Below, piece after piece: positions 8,774-17,601 of a stretch of 64,000 nt of DNA. Under the pieces are notes generated by a model, which was given only the letters and a program-made list of their open reading frames with translations, ran no database searches and was not told the origin of the DNA. A program made the translations under genes and the position numbers. The stretch lies in NCBI RefSeq assembly GCF_007970805.1, contig NZ_CP042433.1, positions 1,612,001-1,676,000 on the forward strand. Direction: 5' to 3'. The DNA is from Flavisolibacter ginsenosidimutans (GTDB taxonomy: Bacteria > Bacteroidota > Bacteroidia > Chitinophagales > Chitinophagaceae). The stretch's first letter is position 1. Every line of letters begins with the position of its first letter.

Positions 8774-11419
8774 ATGAAGAAGATTTTTACAGTATCCTGT
8801 CTGCTTTTTTCCATTCTTTTTGTTTCGGCGCAAATGCCCGGTGGTGGCTTTAACCGTGGTGGCGCCAATGGGGGCCAAATGCCAACCGGACGCTTTTACG
8901 GAAAAGTCATTGATCCGTCAAACAAAGGAATTGAAGCAGCTTCGGTAACACTGGTAACAAACAAGATGGACACCGCCACAAAAAAGATGAAAGAAGTCAT
9001 CGTGAGCGGAATGCTTACCACAAAGTCAGGTGATTTCAGCCTCGAAAACATTCCGCTTTTTGGACGCTATACTCTCCGCATCAGCGGCATTGGTTTTAAA
9101 ACCTACGAAAAACCCGTAGCCTTTGACATGCCGAACCGCGATGCCATGAGCAGCGGCGACATGACGGCAGCGTTGGGAGCTTTGGATAAAGATCTGGGCA
9201 ACATTAAAGTACAGGTGGATGAAAAACTTTTGAGCACGGTTACCGTAACGGCTTCCCGCCCGATGATGACTTTGGGCATTGACCGCAAAATTTTCAACGT
9301 AGACAGAAACATTACATCAGCCGGCGGTACAGCCGTTGACATCATGCGCAACGTGCCTTCGCTGAACGTGGACATTGACGGCAACGTAACACTTCGCAAT
9401 ACTGCGCCAACCATTTTTGTTGACGGCCGCCCCACGACCTTAACCCTTGATCAAATTCCTGCTGATGCTATCGAAAGTGTAGAAGTGATCACAAACCCTT
9501 CGGCCAAATTCGATGCGTCTGGCGGCACAGCCGGCATCCTGAATATTGTGATGAAGAAAAACCGCCGCGTGGGTTACAGTGGCAATCTTCGTGCAAACCT
9601 TGACTCTCGTGCAAAATTTGGTTTGGGCGGCGACCTGAATGTGCGGCAGGATAAAATCAATCTCTTCGGTAGTGGAATGTTTATGCAGCGCAAAAGCAAC
9701 AGCACCGGCTATACGGATCGTTACACGTCGCTCCCCGGCACGTCGCATAGCTTTCAACAAGACCACAACACCGGTGGTGGACAATTTGGTTTTGTTCGCG
9801 GCGGCTTTGATTATTTCATGGACATCCGCAACACCTTTACGGTTAGCGGCAGCTACGTGCACGGCAAAATGTCGCCCGAAAACCGCAGCGACATCCGCAT
9901 TGATTCCTTTGCAAAAAATAGGGCGGGATTGGATTCTACAACCTATACCGAATACCAGCAACGCCTTTCAAATTCAACCTTTGAATTCCGCAACAAAGGC
10001 GCACAGCTTAGCTACAAGCACAACTTCCCCCAAACGGGTCACGAGTTGACAGCAGACGCCACATACAACAAAAGCAACAACGAAAACAACGGCCTGATTA
10101 CGACTGATTATTTTAACGCGGCCATGCAGCCCTTTCGCAATCGCTATAATCAAACGCAGTACGGCGCAGGCACAAACGAAAACCTCACCGTGCAAACGGA
10201 TTACTCAAATCCTATTACCACAAACTCAAAATTGGAAGCCGGTGCCCGTGTGCAGATCCGCAACGTGAACAGCGAGAACACCATCCAGATTGCGGGCAAA
10301 AACAACAGCACGATTTACAACAGTACCGACAAAGTTTATGCGGCTTATACTACGTTTAGCAACCGCATTAAAAACTTCGGCTACCAGGCAGGTTTGCGTG
10401 TGGAGAGTTCGAATTATGAAGGCGTTTTGCCAACAAAAGGCAACGAAACCTTCAACATCAAGTTCCCCATTAGCCTTTTCCCAAGTTTGTTCCTGAGTCA
10501 AAAATTAAACGAGAGCGACGAATTGCAGTTTAATTACAGCCGCCGCATCAACCGGCCCGGCTTCTTTCAACTCTTTCCGTTCACGGATTATTCCGATTCG
10601 CTGAACATCAGCCGCGGCAACCCGAACCTTAAACCGGAGTTTACCAATTCGCTGGAACTTTCTTATTCAAAAACCTTCAAGAACCGCGACAACTTTTTGG
10701 CCTCGCTTTACTTCAAGCACACCAACAATTTGATCACCCGCATTCAGGCTTTGGAAGCCGATACGGTTTTGAAGAAAACAATTCCCGTCAACACCTTTCA
10801 AAACGCAAACAATTCTTACGTCACCGGTTTGGAATTAACAAGCCGCAACAAGGTGACGAAGTTTTGGGACCTCACAACCAATTTCAATTTGTTTACCGCA
10901 AAGATTGACCTAACCGATCAACCCGACCCGGACCAGATTGTGAGCTATTTCTTTAAGGTGAACAACTCGTTCAAATTGCCGAAGAATTTCTCGCTTCAAC
11001 TTTCGGGCGACTATCAATCGAAAATCATTTCCTCGCCCGGCGGCCGCGGAACCGGCGGAGGCGGCGGCGGCTTTATGGGCGGCGGTGGAGGCGGTGGCTT
11101 CTTCGGCGGTTCACAATCAGCAGCGCAAGGCTTTATTCGTCCGAACTACGGCGTGGATGCGGCCATTCGTTTTGAGTTCCTGAAAAACAAAGTGGCTTCG
11201 CTTTCGCTGAATGTAAACGACATTTTCCGCACACGGGTTTTCGACCAGCACACAGAAACATCTTTCTTTGTGCAGGATGCGCAGCGCCGCAGAGACCCGC
11301 AGGTTTTCCGTCTCAATTTCAACTACCGTTTTGGTAAGTTTGATGTTTCGTTGTTCAAGCGCAAAAACACCAAAGCAGATAACAACGTGGACATGAACGG
11401 CGGCAATCCGAACTTCTAA
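8774..11419 (+). CDS. TonB-dependent receptor-like outer-membrane beta-barrel protein (OMP_b-brl_3 type)
   Basis: An 881-residue outer-membrane protein. It has a signal peptide ending in FVSA-Q, a Gly-rich start, a CarboxypepD_reg-like domain from about residue 38 (RFYGKVIDPSNKGIEAASVTL), a plug at about 150-260 with the phrases VDIMRNVPSLNVDIDGNV and VFVDGRPT-like 'IFVDGRPTTL', and 'AGILNIVMKKN'. A long barrel follows, with NFNYRFGKFD near the C-terminus. These are the marks of the 'outer membrane beta-barrel family' group of TonB-dependent receptors. A loop at about residues 757-785 is nearly all Gly, Phe and Ser, as often seen in external loops. No SusD partner is next to it. It has its own promoter and a terminator. 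Confidence 0.9.
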   Translation: MKKIFTVSCLLFSILFVSAQMPGGGFNRGGANGGQMPTGRFYGKVIDPSNKGIEAASVTLVTNKMDTATKKMKEVIVSGMLTTKSGDFSLENIPLFGRYTLRISGIGFKTYEKPVAFDMPNRDAMSSGDMTAALGALDKDLGNIKVQVDEKLLSTVTVTASRPMMTLGIDRKIFNVDRNITSAGGTAVDIMRNVPSLNVDIDGNVTLRNTAPTIFVDGRPTTLTLDQIPADAIESVEVITNPSAKFDASGGTAGILNIVMKKNRRVGYSGNLRANLDSRAKFGLGGDLNVRQDKINLFGSGMFMQRKSNSTGYTDRYTSLPGTSHSFQQDHNTGGGQFGFVRGGFDYFMDIRNTFTVSGSYVHGKMSPENRSDIRIDSFAKNRAGLDSTTYTEYQQRLSNSTFEFRNKGAQLSYKHNFPQTGHELTADATYNKSNNENNGLITTDYFNAAMQPFRNRYNQTQYGAGTNENLTVQTDYSNPITTNSKLEAGARVQIRNVNSENTIQIAGKNNSTIYNSTDKVYAAYTTFSNRIKNFGYQAGLRVESSNYEGVLPTKGNETFNIKFPISLFPSLFLSQKLNESDELQFNYSRRINRPGFFQLFPFTDYSDSLNISRGNPNLKPEFTNSLELSYSKTFKNRDNFLASLYFKHTNNLITRIQALEADTVLKKTIPVNTFQNANNSYVTGLELTSRNKVTKFWDLTTNFNLFTAKIDLTDQPDPDQIVSYFFKVNNSFKLPKNFSLQLSGDYQSKIISSPGGRGTGGGGGGFMGGGGGGGFFGGSQSAAQGFIRPNYGVDAAIRFEFLKNKVASLSLNVNDIFRTRVFDQHTETSFFVQDAQRRRDPQVFRLNFNYRFGKFDVSLFKRKNTKADNNVDMNGGNPNF

Positions 11420-11439
11420 ACTTATTAACCGAAAGGCTA

Positions 11440-11470
11440 CAAAGCCCCGCAATTGCGGGGCTTTGTTTTT
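11440..11470 (+). terminator. Intrinsic terminator after the receptor gene, touching the next promoter
   Basis: A perfect 26-base palindrome (caaagccccgcaa / ttgcggggctttg) followed by five T. The -7 box of the next gene starts only 7 bases after the end of this feature, so terminator and promoter share the same short stretch. Confidence 0.93.
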
Positions 11471-11476
11471 AACGCC

Positions 11477-11484
11477 TATTTTTG
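11477..11484 (+). promoter_or_regulatory. -7 element five bases before a start codon
   Basis: TATTTTTG matches TAnnTTTG exactly. Only five bases (acgcc) separate it from the ATG at 11490, so transcription should begin at or next to the start codon. Confidence 0.6.
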
Positions 11485-11489
11485 ACGCC

Positions 11490-12443
11490 ATGAAAAAATT
11501 TGCCATCGTTGGCGGTACAGAGCTTGCAAAGGTTCACGCGAAAAACATTCAACGAAAAGGAAAACTTGTTGCGGTTTGTAGTACGGATGAATGGGGAACC
11601 GAAGCCTTGGGAATTGAATACAGCGCCAAAGCTTACTACTCGTTTGATGAGATGCTGGCAACGGAGAAAGAAATTGATATTGTCGTTGTTTGTTCCGCTG
11701 TTGGCTTTCATGCAGAACACATCATTAAATCTTTGCAAGCCGGAAAAGACGTGCTGTGCGAAAGCCCGTTGTGTTTAACAAAAGCAGCAGCCTGGCAAAT
11801 TATCGAAACAGAAAAATATTGCAGGCGAAGGGTGTATTTGATTCAAACACCGAGTTTTTTTTCGCCTTTCAAACGTTTTGGTAACGATGGTTGGAAAAAA
11901 AACATTGAAAAGGCTCGAAGTTTTCAGGTTGATTGCACGATGAGTTTACCGATAGGATTTCTTTCAGGTATAAACGGCCAAAAGTTTCCAGGAGGCGGCC
12001 TTTTATATAAACCATTTGGTTTAGTCATTGACCTATTGCTTTCGCTTTTTGGTGAGATAAAAACGACCGAAGGCTTCTTAACGTTTCCAGATGATAAAAC
12101 CTCCGACAGCGTTGAAGACGCCGGTGTTGCGGTTATAAAGATGCACAGCGGAGTTGTTGGAACGTTTCATTGGTCAACGTTAACTACTAATCGCCGAAGC
12201 CTAACAATTATCATCGGAAACAATATCTTGGAAATCGATATTGAGGAACCAGAACTACTCCGGATGCAAGCGCATCGCCAGTATAATATTGCCACAATAG
12301 AAGGACTCATGGCAAGGCTTTACAAAGAAGTGTACGATGATTTATCAAAAGCTTTGCGCGGCAAGGACATAAACTTTCCGACTGCAATCGACGGCGCCAA
12401 AACCGTAGAAGCCATTGAAAACATTTACAAAGCCCTCCGTTGA
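11490..12443 (+). CDS. Gfo/Idh/MocA-like protein with altered catalytic motifs
   Basis: A 317-residue protein with an N-terminal Rossmann fold (KKFAIVGGTELAKVH) and the Gfo/Idh/MocA C-terminal fold. I chose the ATG at 11490, since an earlier in-frame start lies inside the terminator. Two family motifs are changed. The usual EKP, whose Lys takes part in catalysis and cofactor binding, reads ESP at residues 91-93. The usual GxHxxD region reads GLVIDLL with no His. The glycine loop is also unusual (GGTELA). It is translationally coupled to two glycosyltransferase genes through a TTGA overlap. The protein may bind a nucleotide sugar without being an active dehydrogenase; that is inference. Confidence 0.8.
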   Translation: MKKFAIVGGTELAKVHAKNIQRKGKLVAVCSTDEWGTEALGIEYSAKAYYSFDEMLATEKEIDIVVVCSAVGFHAEHIIKSLQAGKDVLCESPLCLTKAAAWQIIETEKYCRRRVYLIQTPSFFSPFKRFGNDGWKKNIEKARSFQVDCTMSLPIGFLSGINGQKFPGGGLLYKPFGLVIDLLLSLFGEIKTTEGFLTFPDDKTSDSVEDAGVAVIKMHSGVVGTFHWSTLTTNRRSLTIIIGNNILEIDIEEPELLRMQAHRQYNIATIEGLMARLYKEVYDDLSKALRGKDINFPTAIDGAKTVEAIENIYKALR

Positions 12444-13528
12444 AGCAGATTTATTTCACCGTTACCAACGACCTGACTTATGACCAACGGATGCAGCGAA
12501 TTTGCACCTCGTTAAGCAATGGGGGTTATCAAATAACGTTGGTCGGCCGAAAGTTGAAGTCTTCGGTTCCGTTGCAACGAAAGCCTTACGCACAAAAACG
12601 GCTTCGCTGTTTTTTCAACAAAGGCTTTCTGTTTTACAGCGAATACAACCTGCGGCTTTTCTTTTTTCTACTTGCAAAAAAAATGGACGCCGTTTGCGCC
12701 ATTGACCTTGACACCGTTTTGCCTTGTTACTTTGTTTCGCTTCTTCGAAAGAAAAAAAAGGTTTACGATGCGCATGAATTGTTCTGCGAAATGAAAGAAG
12801 TGGTTAGCCGTCCGCAAGTTCACAAACTTTGGAAGGCCGTTGAAAAATTTTGCGTACCAAAGTTTGCGCAAGGCTACACTGTAAACGCTAACATTCGCGA
12901 CATTTTGAAAGAAGAATACGGCGTGCATTACGAGGTGATCAAAAACGTGCCGCTGCTGCAAGAAAAACCGCCGCCTGCACAACCAGAAAATTTCATTTTG
13001 TACCAGGGCGCGGTTAACGAAGGGCGAAGTTTTGAAACCCTGATTCCCGCTTTTCAGTGGATAAACGTTCCGTTCTTTATTTACGGCGATGGAAATTTTC
13101 TATCGCAGGCAAAAGTTCTTATAAAAGAAAACAAGCTGGAAGAAAAAATATTTTTGAAAGGTAAAGCCGAACCGGGTGAATTAAAAAAGATTACGCCGCA
13201 TGCTTTGCTCGGCATCAGTGTGTTTGAGAACAAAGGCAAAAGCAATTACTATTCACTGGCCAACCGCTTTTTCGATTACATGCACGCCGGCGTGCCGCAG
13301 TTGTGTGTTGACTATCCCGCTTATAGGGAAATAAACGATGAATACAAAGTGGCTGTTCTCACAAACGACCTTTCTTCACCATCATTGGCAGAAAAAATAA
13401 ACGCCGTGATTCACGACGAAGCGCTGATGGATGAACTTCGACAAAATTGTATCCGTGCCCGTGAAAAGTTCAATTGGCAGGCAGAAGAAAAAATTTTGCT
13501 TCAATTTTATCAACACTTGTTTGCTTGA
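12440..13528 (+). CDS. Glycosyltransferase (GT-B fold, GT4-like)
   Basis: A 362-residue protein with a two-domain GT-B layout. The N-terminal acceptor domain begins QIYFTVTNDLTYDQRMQRI, a phrase common in Bacteroidota glycosyltransferases. The C-terminal domain has ILYQGAVNEGRSFETLI, VPFFIYGDG and a late HAGVPQLCVDYPAYREI segment that matches the donor-binding E/P region. The start is a TTG that shares bases with the TGA stop of the gene before (TTGA), which points to coupled translation. It probably acts in the cytoplasm on a surface glycan. The donor and acceptor cannot be told. Confidence 0.85.
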   Translation: MKQIYFTVTNDLTYDQRMQRICTSLSNGGYQITLVGRKLKSSVPLQRKPYAQKRLRCFFNKGFLFYSEYNLRLFFFLLAKKMDAVCAIDLDTVLPCYFVSLLRKKKKVYDAHELFCEMKEVVSRPQVHKLWKAVEKFCVPKFAQGYTVNANIRDILKEEYGVHYEVIKNVPLLQEKPPPAQPENFILYQGAVNEGRSFETLIPAFQWINVPFFIYGDGNFLSQAKVLIKENKLEEKIFLKGKAEPGELKKITPHALLGISVFENKGKSNYYSLANRFFDYMHAGVPQLCVDYPAYREINDEYKVAVLTNDLSSPSLAEKINAVIHDEALMDELRQNCIRAREKFNWQAEEKILLQFYQHLFA

Positions 13529-14640
13529 CTAATCATTTACACATCGTTTGCCTTGATGCACCCTCGCCACCCGATTACGGCGGCGCTATTGACATGTTCT
13601 ACAAAATCAAAGCGCTGGCGCAAACGGGCAAAAAAATCATTCTTCATTATTTTAATTACAATGCTTCAAGAAGCGCAAAAGGTCTTGAAGAAGATTGCGA
13701 AGCCGTTTACGCCTATAAACGAAAATCCTTTTTTAACGCATTGCCTCTCTCTCAACCCTTCATCGTTCAATCAAGAATCAGCAAGGATTTGATTGCGAGG
13801 CTCAACAAAGACAAACACCCAATTTTACTGGAAGGCTTGCATTGTTCGGGCATCGTTCCTTTCCTTAACAATCCTAAACGCGTTGTGTTGCGAATGCACA
13901 ACGATGAAGCAGCCTATTATCACCATCTTGCCAAAACAGAAAAGAATCTTTTAAAGCGCCGTTACTTCCTGCAAGAAAGCAGGCTGCTGAAAACTTATCA
14001 AAAAACACTCGACAAACAAATTTCTCTTGCCTGCCTTTCCGAAACAGACATGGAAACCTTTAAAACAGCCTACGGTTTTCAAAAAACGACTTTCATTCCC
14101 TGCTTTCTTCCCTGGCAAAAACTTTCCATCAAAGAAGGAAAAGGCGATTACTGTTTGTATCACGGCAACCTGCTTGTTTCGGAAAACGAAGAAGCGGCGC
14201 TCTGGTTAATGCAGGAAGTTTTTAGCAAGATTGATGTGCCGCTTGTAATTGCTGGAAAAAACATTTCAAAAAAACTATTGAAGGCAGCGACTAACTACAA
14301 AAATATTGAGTTGGTGAACAAACCAACGATAAACGAAATTGAAAGCCTCGTTCAGGCCGCACACATAAATGTGTTGCCTTCGATGAACAATACCGGCGTG
14401 AAATTAAAGCTGCTGAATGCCTTGCTGAACGGACGCCATTGCATCACCAATTACAACGGCGTTAAAGGCAGCCGTATTAAAGAAGGAATTAGCGTTGAAG
14501 AAGAACCGGAACAATGGGCAGAGCAAATCAACCGCCTGATGCAACGCTCTTTTACTGCGCAAGACGTTGCTGCTCGAAAAACAGTTTTAAGTCTTTACAA
14601 CAACATGCAGAATGCGGAAAAACTTAATGCACTATGGTAG
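13525..14640 (+). CDS. Glycosyltransferase
   Basis: A 371-residue protein if started at the TTG at 13525, which overlaps the stop of the upstream glycosyltransferase as TTGA, the same arrangement as one gene earlier. A longer in-frame form from ATG 13474 exists but would add residues with no family character. The N-terminus HLHIVCLDAPSPPDYGGAIDMFYK is a GT-B acceptor domain with the usual Gly-Gly loop. The C-terminal part has LYHGNLLVSENEEA, VIAGKNISKK and HINVLPSMNNTGVKLKLLNAL, a strong GT4-like donor-site pattern. Three genes (11490-14640) thus form one surface-glycan operon. The 3' end overlaps the convergent ftsE-like gene by 17 bases. Confidence 0.85.
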   Translation: MTNHLHIVCLDAPSPPDYGGAIDMFYKIKALAQTGKKIILHYFNYNASRSAKGLEEDCEAVYAYKRKSFFNALPLSQPFIVQSRISKDLIARLNKDKHPILLEGLHCSGIVPFLNNPKRVVLRMHNDEAAYYHHLAKTEKNLLKRRYFLQESRLLKTYQKTLDKQISLACLSETDMETFKTAYGFQKTTFIPCFLPWQKLSIKEGKGDYCLYHGNLLVSENEEAALWLMQEVFSKIDVPLVIAGKNISKKLLKAATNYKNIELVNKPTINEIESLVQAAHINVLPSMNNTGVKLKLLNALLNGRHCITNYNGVKGSRIKEGISVEEEPEQWAEQINRLMQRSFTAQDVAARKTVLSLYNNMQNAEKLNALW

Positions 14641-15310
14641 CGTTGTCAATCACACGGCCGGCTTCGGTTTTCACCATGCGGGCCGGGTATTTTTGAATCA
14701 CAATGTAGTCGTGCGTAGCCATTACTACTGATGTTCCGTAATCCCGCGCAATGTGTATGAGAAGGTTCATGATCTCGTCCGAAGTTTCTGGATCAAGGTT
14801 ACCGGTAGGTTCGTCCGCTAAAATTAATTTCGGAGAATTGAGCAAGGCCCGCGCAATGTCCACACGCTGTTGCTCGCCGCCGCTCATCTCGTAAGTCATT
14901 TTAAATCCTTTCGATTTCAATCCCACTTTGTCCAGCACGTCGGCGATTTTTTCGTTCATCAGTTTTTCATCTTTCCAGCCAGTGGCACGCAAAACAAACT
15001 TGAGGTTGTCGTTCACGTTGCGGTCGGTTAGCAATTGAAAATCCTGAAACACCACGCCCAAATTGCGGCGCAGGTAAGGCACGGTCTTCCACGTTATTTT
15101 TCGCAAATCATAACCCACTACGCTGGCTTGTCCCTGTTTAAGCGGCAACTCGCCGTACATCGTTTTCAACAGGCTTGATTTTCCCGTTCCCGTCTTGCCA
15201 ACAAGGTAAACAAACTCGCCTTTCTGCACTTGCAGGTTTACGTTCTGCAACACCAAATTATCGCCCTGGTAAATGTTTGCGTCCTGTATCTCAATGATGG
15301 TTTCCGCCAT
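14624..15310 (-). CDS. ftsE: FtsE-like ABC transporter ATP-binding protein
   Basis: A 228-residue ABC ATPase. Walker A is GKTGTGKSS, the Q-loop is VFQDFQLL, the signature is [15 protein letters not shown], Walker B is LILADEPTG, and the switch His lies in VMATHDY. The phrase [21 protein letters not shown] and the length fit FtsE, which with FtsX controls cell-wall hydrolases at the septum. The start is taken at ATG 15310 ([14 protein letters not shown]); a longer in-frame form to 15361 adds residues unlike the family. No ftsX lies beside it, which is common in Bacteroidota. Related LolD-type ATPases look similar, so the name is probable rather than certain. Confidence 0.82.
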   Translation of the reverse strand: MAETIIEIQDANIYQGDNLVLQNVNLQVQKGEFVYLVGKTGTGKSSLLKTMYGELPLKQGQASVVGYDLRKITWKTVPYLRRNLGVVFQDFQLLTDRNVNDNLKFVLRATGWKDEKLMNEKIADVLDKVGLKSKGFKMTYEMSGGEQQRVDIARALLNSPKLILADEPTGNLDPETSDEIMNLLIHIARDYGTSVVMATHDYIVIQKYPARMVKTEAGRVIDNATIVH

Positions 15311-15371
15311 TCCAATTTTATTTGGTGCAAAATAAAAAAGAAACGACGAGGGCAAGGCCAATTATTTGTCA

Positions 15372-15407
15372 AACTAAAAAATTAGTTGATTAACTAAAAA
15401 ATTAGTT
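15372..15407. promoter_or_regulatory. Two tandem BlaI-type operators
   Basis: Two identical 16-bp inverted repeats, AACTAA-AAAA-TTAGTT, lie at 15372-15387 and 15392-15407, exactly 20 bp apart (about two helical turns). The half-site resembles the BlaI/MecI operator (TACTA/TAGTA type). They sit 26 bases before the blaI-like gene and between it and the divergent ftsE-like gene. Confidence 0.8.
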
Positions 15408-15433
15408 ATAGCTTCATTTCCGAAATCAAAAGC

Positions 15434-15796
15434 ATGAAAACACTCACCAAAGCCGAAGAGCAAGTGATGCAAGCCGTGTGGAAAGTGAAAGAGGGATTCA
15501 TTCGCGACATACTGGAAGCCATGCCCGCGCCAAAGCCGCACCAGAACACGGTTTCCACCATCCTGAAAATATTGGTTGACAAAGAATTTGTCGGCATCAG
15601 GGTATACGGCCGCCAGCACCATTATTACCCGCTTGTAACAAAAGACGCTTACTCCAAATCATCCATAAAAAATTTAGTCAAGGGCTATTTTGGAGGCTCC
15701 TTCAGCGATGCCGTTTCGTTTATGGTGAAGGAAAACAGCTTGAGCGTAGAAGAACTGGAAATTTTATTAACCCAGCTTAAAAAAGCAAAAAAATGA
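15434..15796 (+). CDS. BlaI/MecI/CopY family repressor
   Basis: A 120-residue winged-helix repressor. The N-terminal DNA-binding part reads KTLTKAEEQVMQAVWKVKEGFIRDILEAMP and PHQNTVSTILKILVDKEFV, a clear BlaI pattern. A short C-terminal helix region for dimerisation follows. Proteins of this family hold their operators as dimers until cleaved by a partner protease. Here the partner gene overlaps it (ATGA at 15793-15796) and two matching operators lie just upstream, so self-regulation is very likely. Whether it controls a beta-lactamase elsewhere is not visible; there is none in the window. Confidence 0.92.
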   Translation: MKTLTKAEEQVMQAVWKVKEGFIRDILEAMPAPKPHQNTVSTILKILVDKEFVGIRVYGRQHHYYPLVTKDAYSKSSIKNLVKGYFGGSFSDAVSFMVKENSLSVEELEILLTQLKKAKK

Positions 15797-17601
15797 CGGT
15801 GCTTCTATCTTATTTGCTAAAAGCGGTTTTGTGCTCCGGCGTGCTGTATTTGTATTACGCCCTGGCCTTAAAAAACAAAATCTTTCATCACTGGAACCGT
15901 TTTTATTTGCTCGCCGCCGTTGTTCTTTCATTGGCACTTCCATTGGTCCAAATTGCCGTGTTTTCGCCGGAGGACGAGACTAACGCAATTCGGTTCATCA
16001 AAACGGTGCAGGCGGCAGACGATTATCTTCAAAATATTACCGTTACTGCTCACACCCATTCTTTCGACACAACCGAATGGCTGCTGGCTGGATACGCAAC
16101 CGGAAGTCTTGTACTGCTGGCCCTTTTCGCGGTTTCATTGTTGCACATAAAAAAACTTCTTCAAACGCACGTGGTAAAAAAGCTTGACCGGATAAATTTT
16201 GTAAACACCCGCGAACCCGGCACGCCGTTCTCTTTCCTCCGATACATCTTTTGGAACGAAGATATCTCCCTGCAAAGCGAAACGGGGCGCTGCATTTTTG
16301 AACACGAGCTTGTACACGTAACCGAAAAACACACGGCTGATAAATTGTTTATGCAAATCGTGTTGGTGTTTTTCTGGTGCAATCCTTTCTTCTGGCTTAT
16401 GCGCCGCGAATTGAGTTTCGTTCATGAATTTATCGCCGACAAGAAAGCCGTTGGCAATCGCGGCGCAAGCGCCTTCGCTGCAATGATTTTGCAAACAACG
16501 TTTCCACAACAATATTCTTCCATCACCAATTCATTCTTTCAATTATCCATTAAACGAAGATTTGCTATGCTGACAAAACAAAACAATCCCAAGCTGGCTT
16601 ATGCCGTACGCATCGTTGCCCTGCCCGTGTTGGCCCTTGTTGTTTTTGCCTTTACCGTTCGCACAAAAGAAGGAGTAGCAAGAACAACCGCACCGCTTCC
16701 GTTGATTGCGTTCAAAACCGACACGCTGCCGAAAAAAGAAAAACAAATCGTATCGGTAGATGTAAACAAAGCAAAGCAATTGCTGACCATTTATTACGCC
16801 GATGGAAGTTGCGAAACGATGACGGAGAAGGAAGCGACTGATCGCGGATTGATAAACAACGGCGGATATGCAAACATTCAAAAATTGCCTGCGAAAAAGA
16901 ACATTACGAAAGCCGGGATACGCTTGGAAGATTCATCGGTCAAGCCTTTAATTGTTGTGGACGGAACCGTGGTGGCATACACCGCAATGTCAACGATCAA
17001 CCCGAACGACATTGAATCTATAAACGTATTAAAAGGCGAAACGGCAAATGCGAAATACGGCGACAAAGGGTCGAACGGCGTCATAGAAATTACGATGAAG
17101 AAAAAACAAACCGGAGCACCCACGGCTGTTGAGGTTACGGGCAAGCCGTTGCAACGAGACTTAACACCAGTAATTGTAGAAGGAAAGCCGTTTAACAATA
17201 ACGGCAGTACGATCACACAAACAAGTACATCCAAAAACGAGGAAGTGGTGGTTGTGGGTCATCCGTTAAACCATGAACCTTTGTTTGAACAAAGTGAAAC
17301 GCCGGCATCTGTTGACCAGCAGGTATGGCGCAACTTCCTTGAAAAAAACATGCAGCCCATTGTCGAAAACATGACACAAAACGGCGCAAAAAAAGGCAAG
17401 TACATTGCCAACGTTCGCTTTGTGGTAGAGAAAGATGGTTCGCTATCCGATATACAATCGGTAAATACAATAGGCTACGGTGCCGACGATAAAATTGTTG
17501 ACATGATGAAGTCGTCGCCAAAATGGAAACCTGCGGAACAAAACAGAAAGATCGTTTGCTCGTTTCACACGCAACCCATCACGGTTGTAATAACCAATTA
17601 A
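15793..17601 (+). CDS. BlaR1/MecR1-type M56 peptidase fused to plug-like and TonB C-terminal domains
   Basis: A 602-residue membrane sensor-protease. The N-terminal part has about four membrane helices and a zinc peptidase motif H171-E-L-V-H175, with a downstream HEFIAD segment, as in M56 antirepressors that trigger cleavage of BlaI. A further membrane helix lies at about 270-290. Instead of a penicillin-binding sensor, the outer part has a segment at about 375-445 that looks like the plug of a TonB-dependent receptor (PLIVVDGTV, NPNDIESINVLKG, GSNGVIEITMKKK). It ends with a TonB-like C-terminal domain at about 515-602 (YIANVRFVVEKDGSLSD). The gene overlaps the repressor gene by four bases and the convergent purM by four bases. 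Confidence 0.88.
   Translation: MTVLLSYLLKAVLCSGVLYLYYALALKNKIFHHWNRFYLLAAVVLSLALPLVQIAVFSPEDETNAIRFIKTVQAADDYLQNITVTAHTHSFDTTEWLLAGYATGSLVLLALFAVSLLHIKKLLQTHVVKKLDRINFVNTREPGTPFSFLRYIFWNEDISLQSETGRCIFEHELVHVTEKHTADKLFMQIVLVFFWCNPFFWLMRRELSFVHEFIADKKAVGNRGASAFAAMILQTTFPQQYSSITNSFFQLSIKRRFAMLTKQNNPKLAYAVRIVALPVLALVVFAFTVRTKEGVARTTAPLPLIAFKTDTLPKKEKQIVSVDVNKAKQLLTIYYADGSCETMTEKEATDRGLINNGGYANIQKLPAKKNITKAGIRLEDSSVKPLIVVDGTVVAYTAMSTINPNDIESINVLKGETANAKYGDKGSNGVIEITMKKKQTGAPTAVEVTGKPLQRDLTPVIVEGKPFNNNGSTITQTSTSKNEEVVVVGHPLNHEPLFEQSETPASVDQQVWRNFLEKNMQPIVENMTQNGAKKGKYIANVRFVVEKDGSLSDIQSVNTIGYGADDKIVDMMKSSPKWKPAEQNRKIVCSFHTQPITVVITN

Noticed and set aside
11044..11113. Gly-rich repeat inside the beta-barrel receptor as a phase-variable tract
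   Set aside because: The codons are mixed rather than a pure repeat, and such loops are usual in these receptors; no sign of slippage.
13474..13524. Longer N-terminus of the second glycosyltransferase from ATG 13474
   Set aside because: Adds 17 residues lacking family pattern and lies within the upstream gene; the TTGA overlap at 13525 repeats the arrangement one gene earlier.
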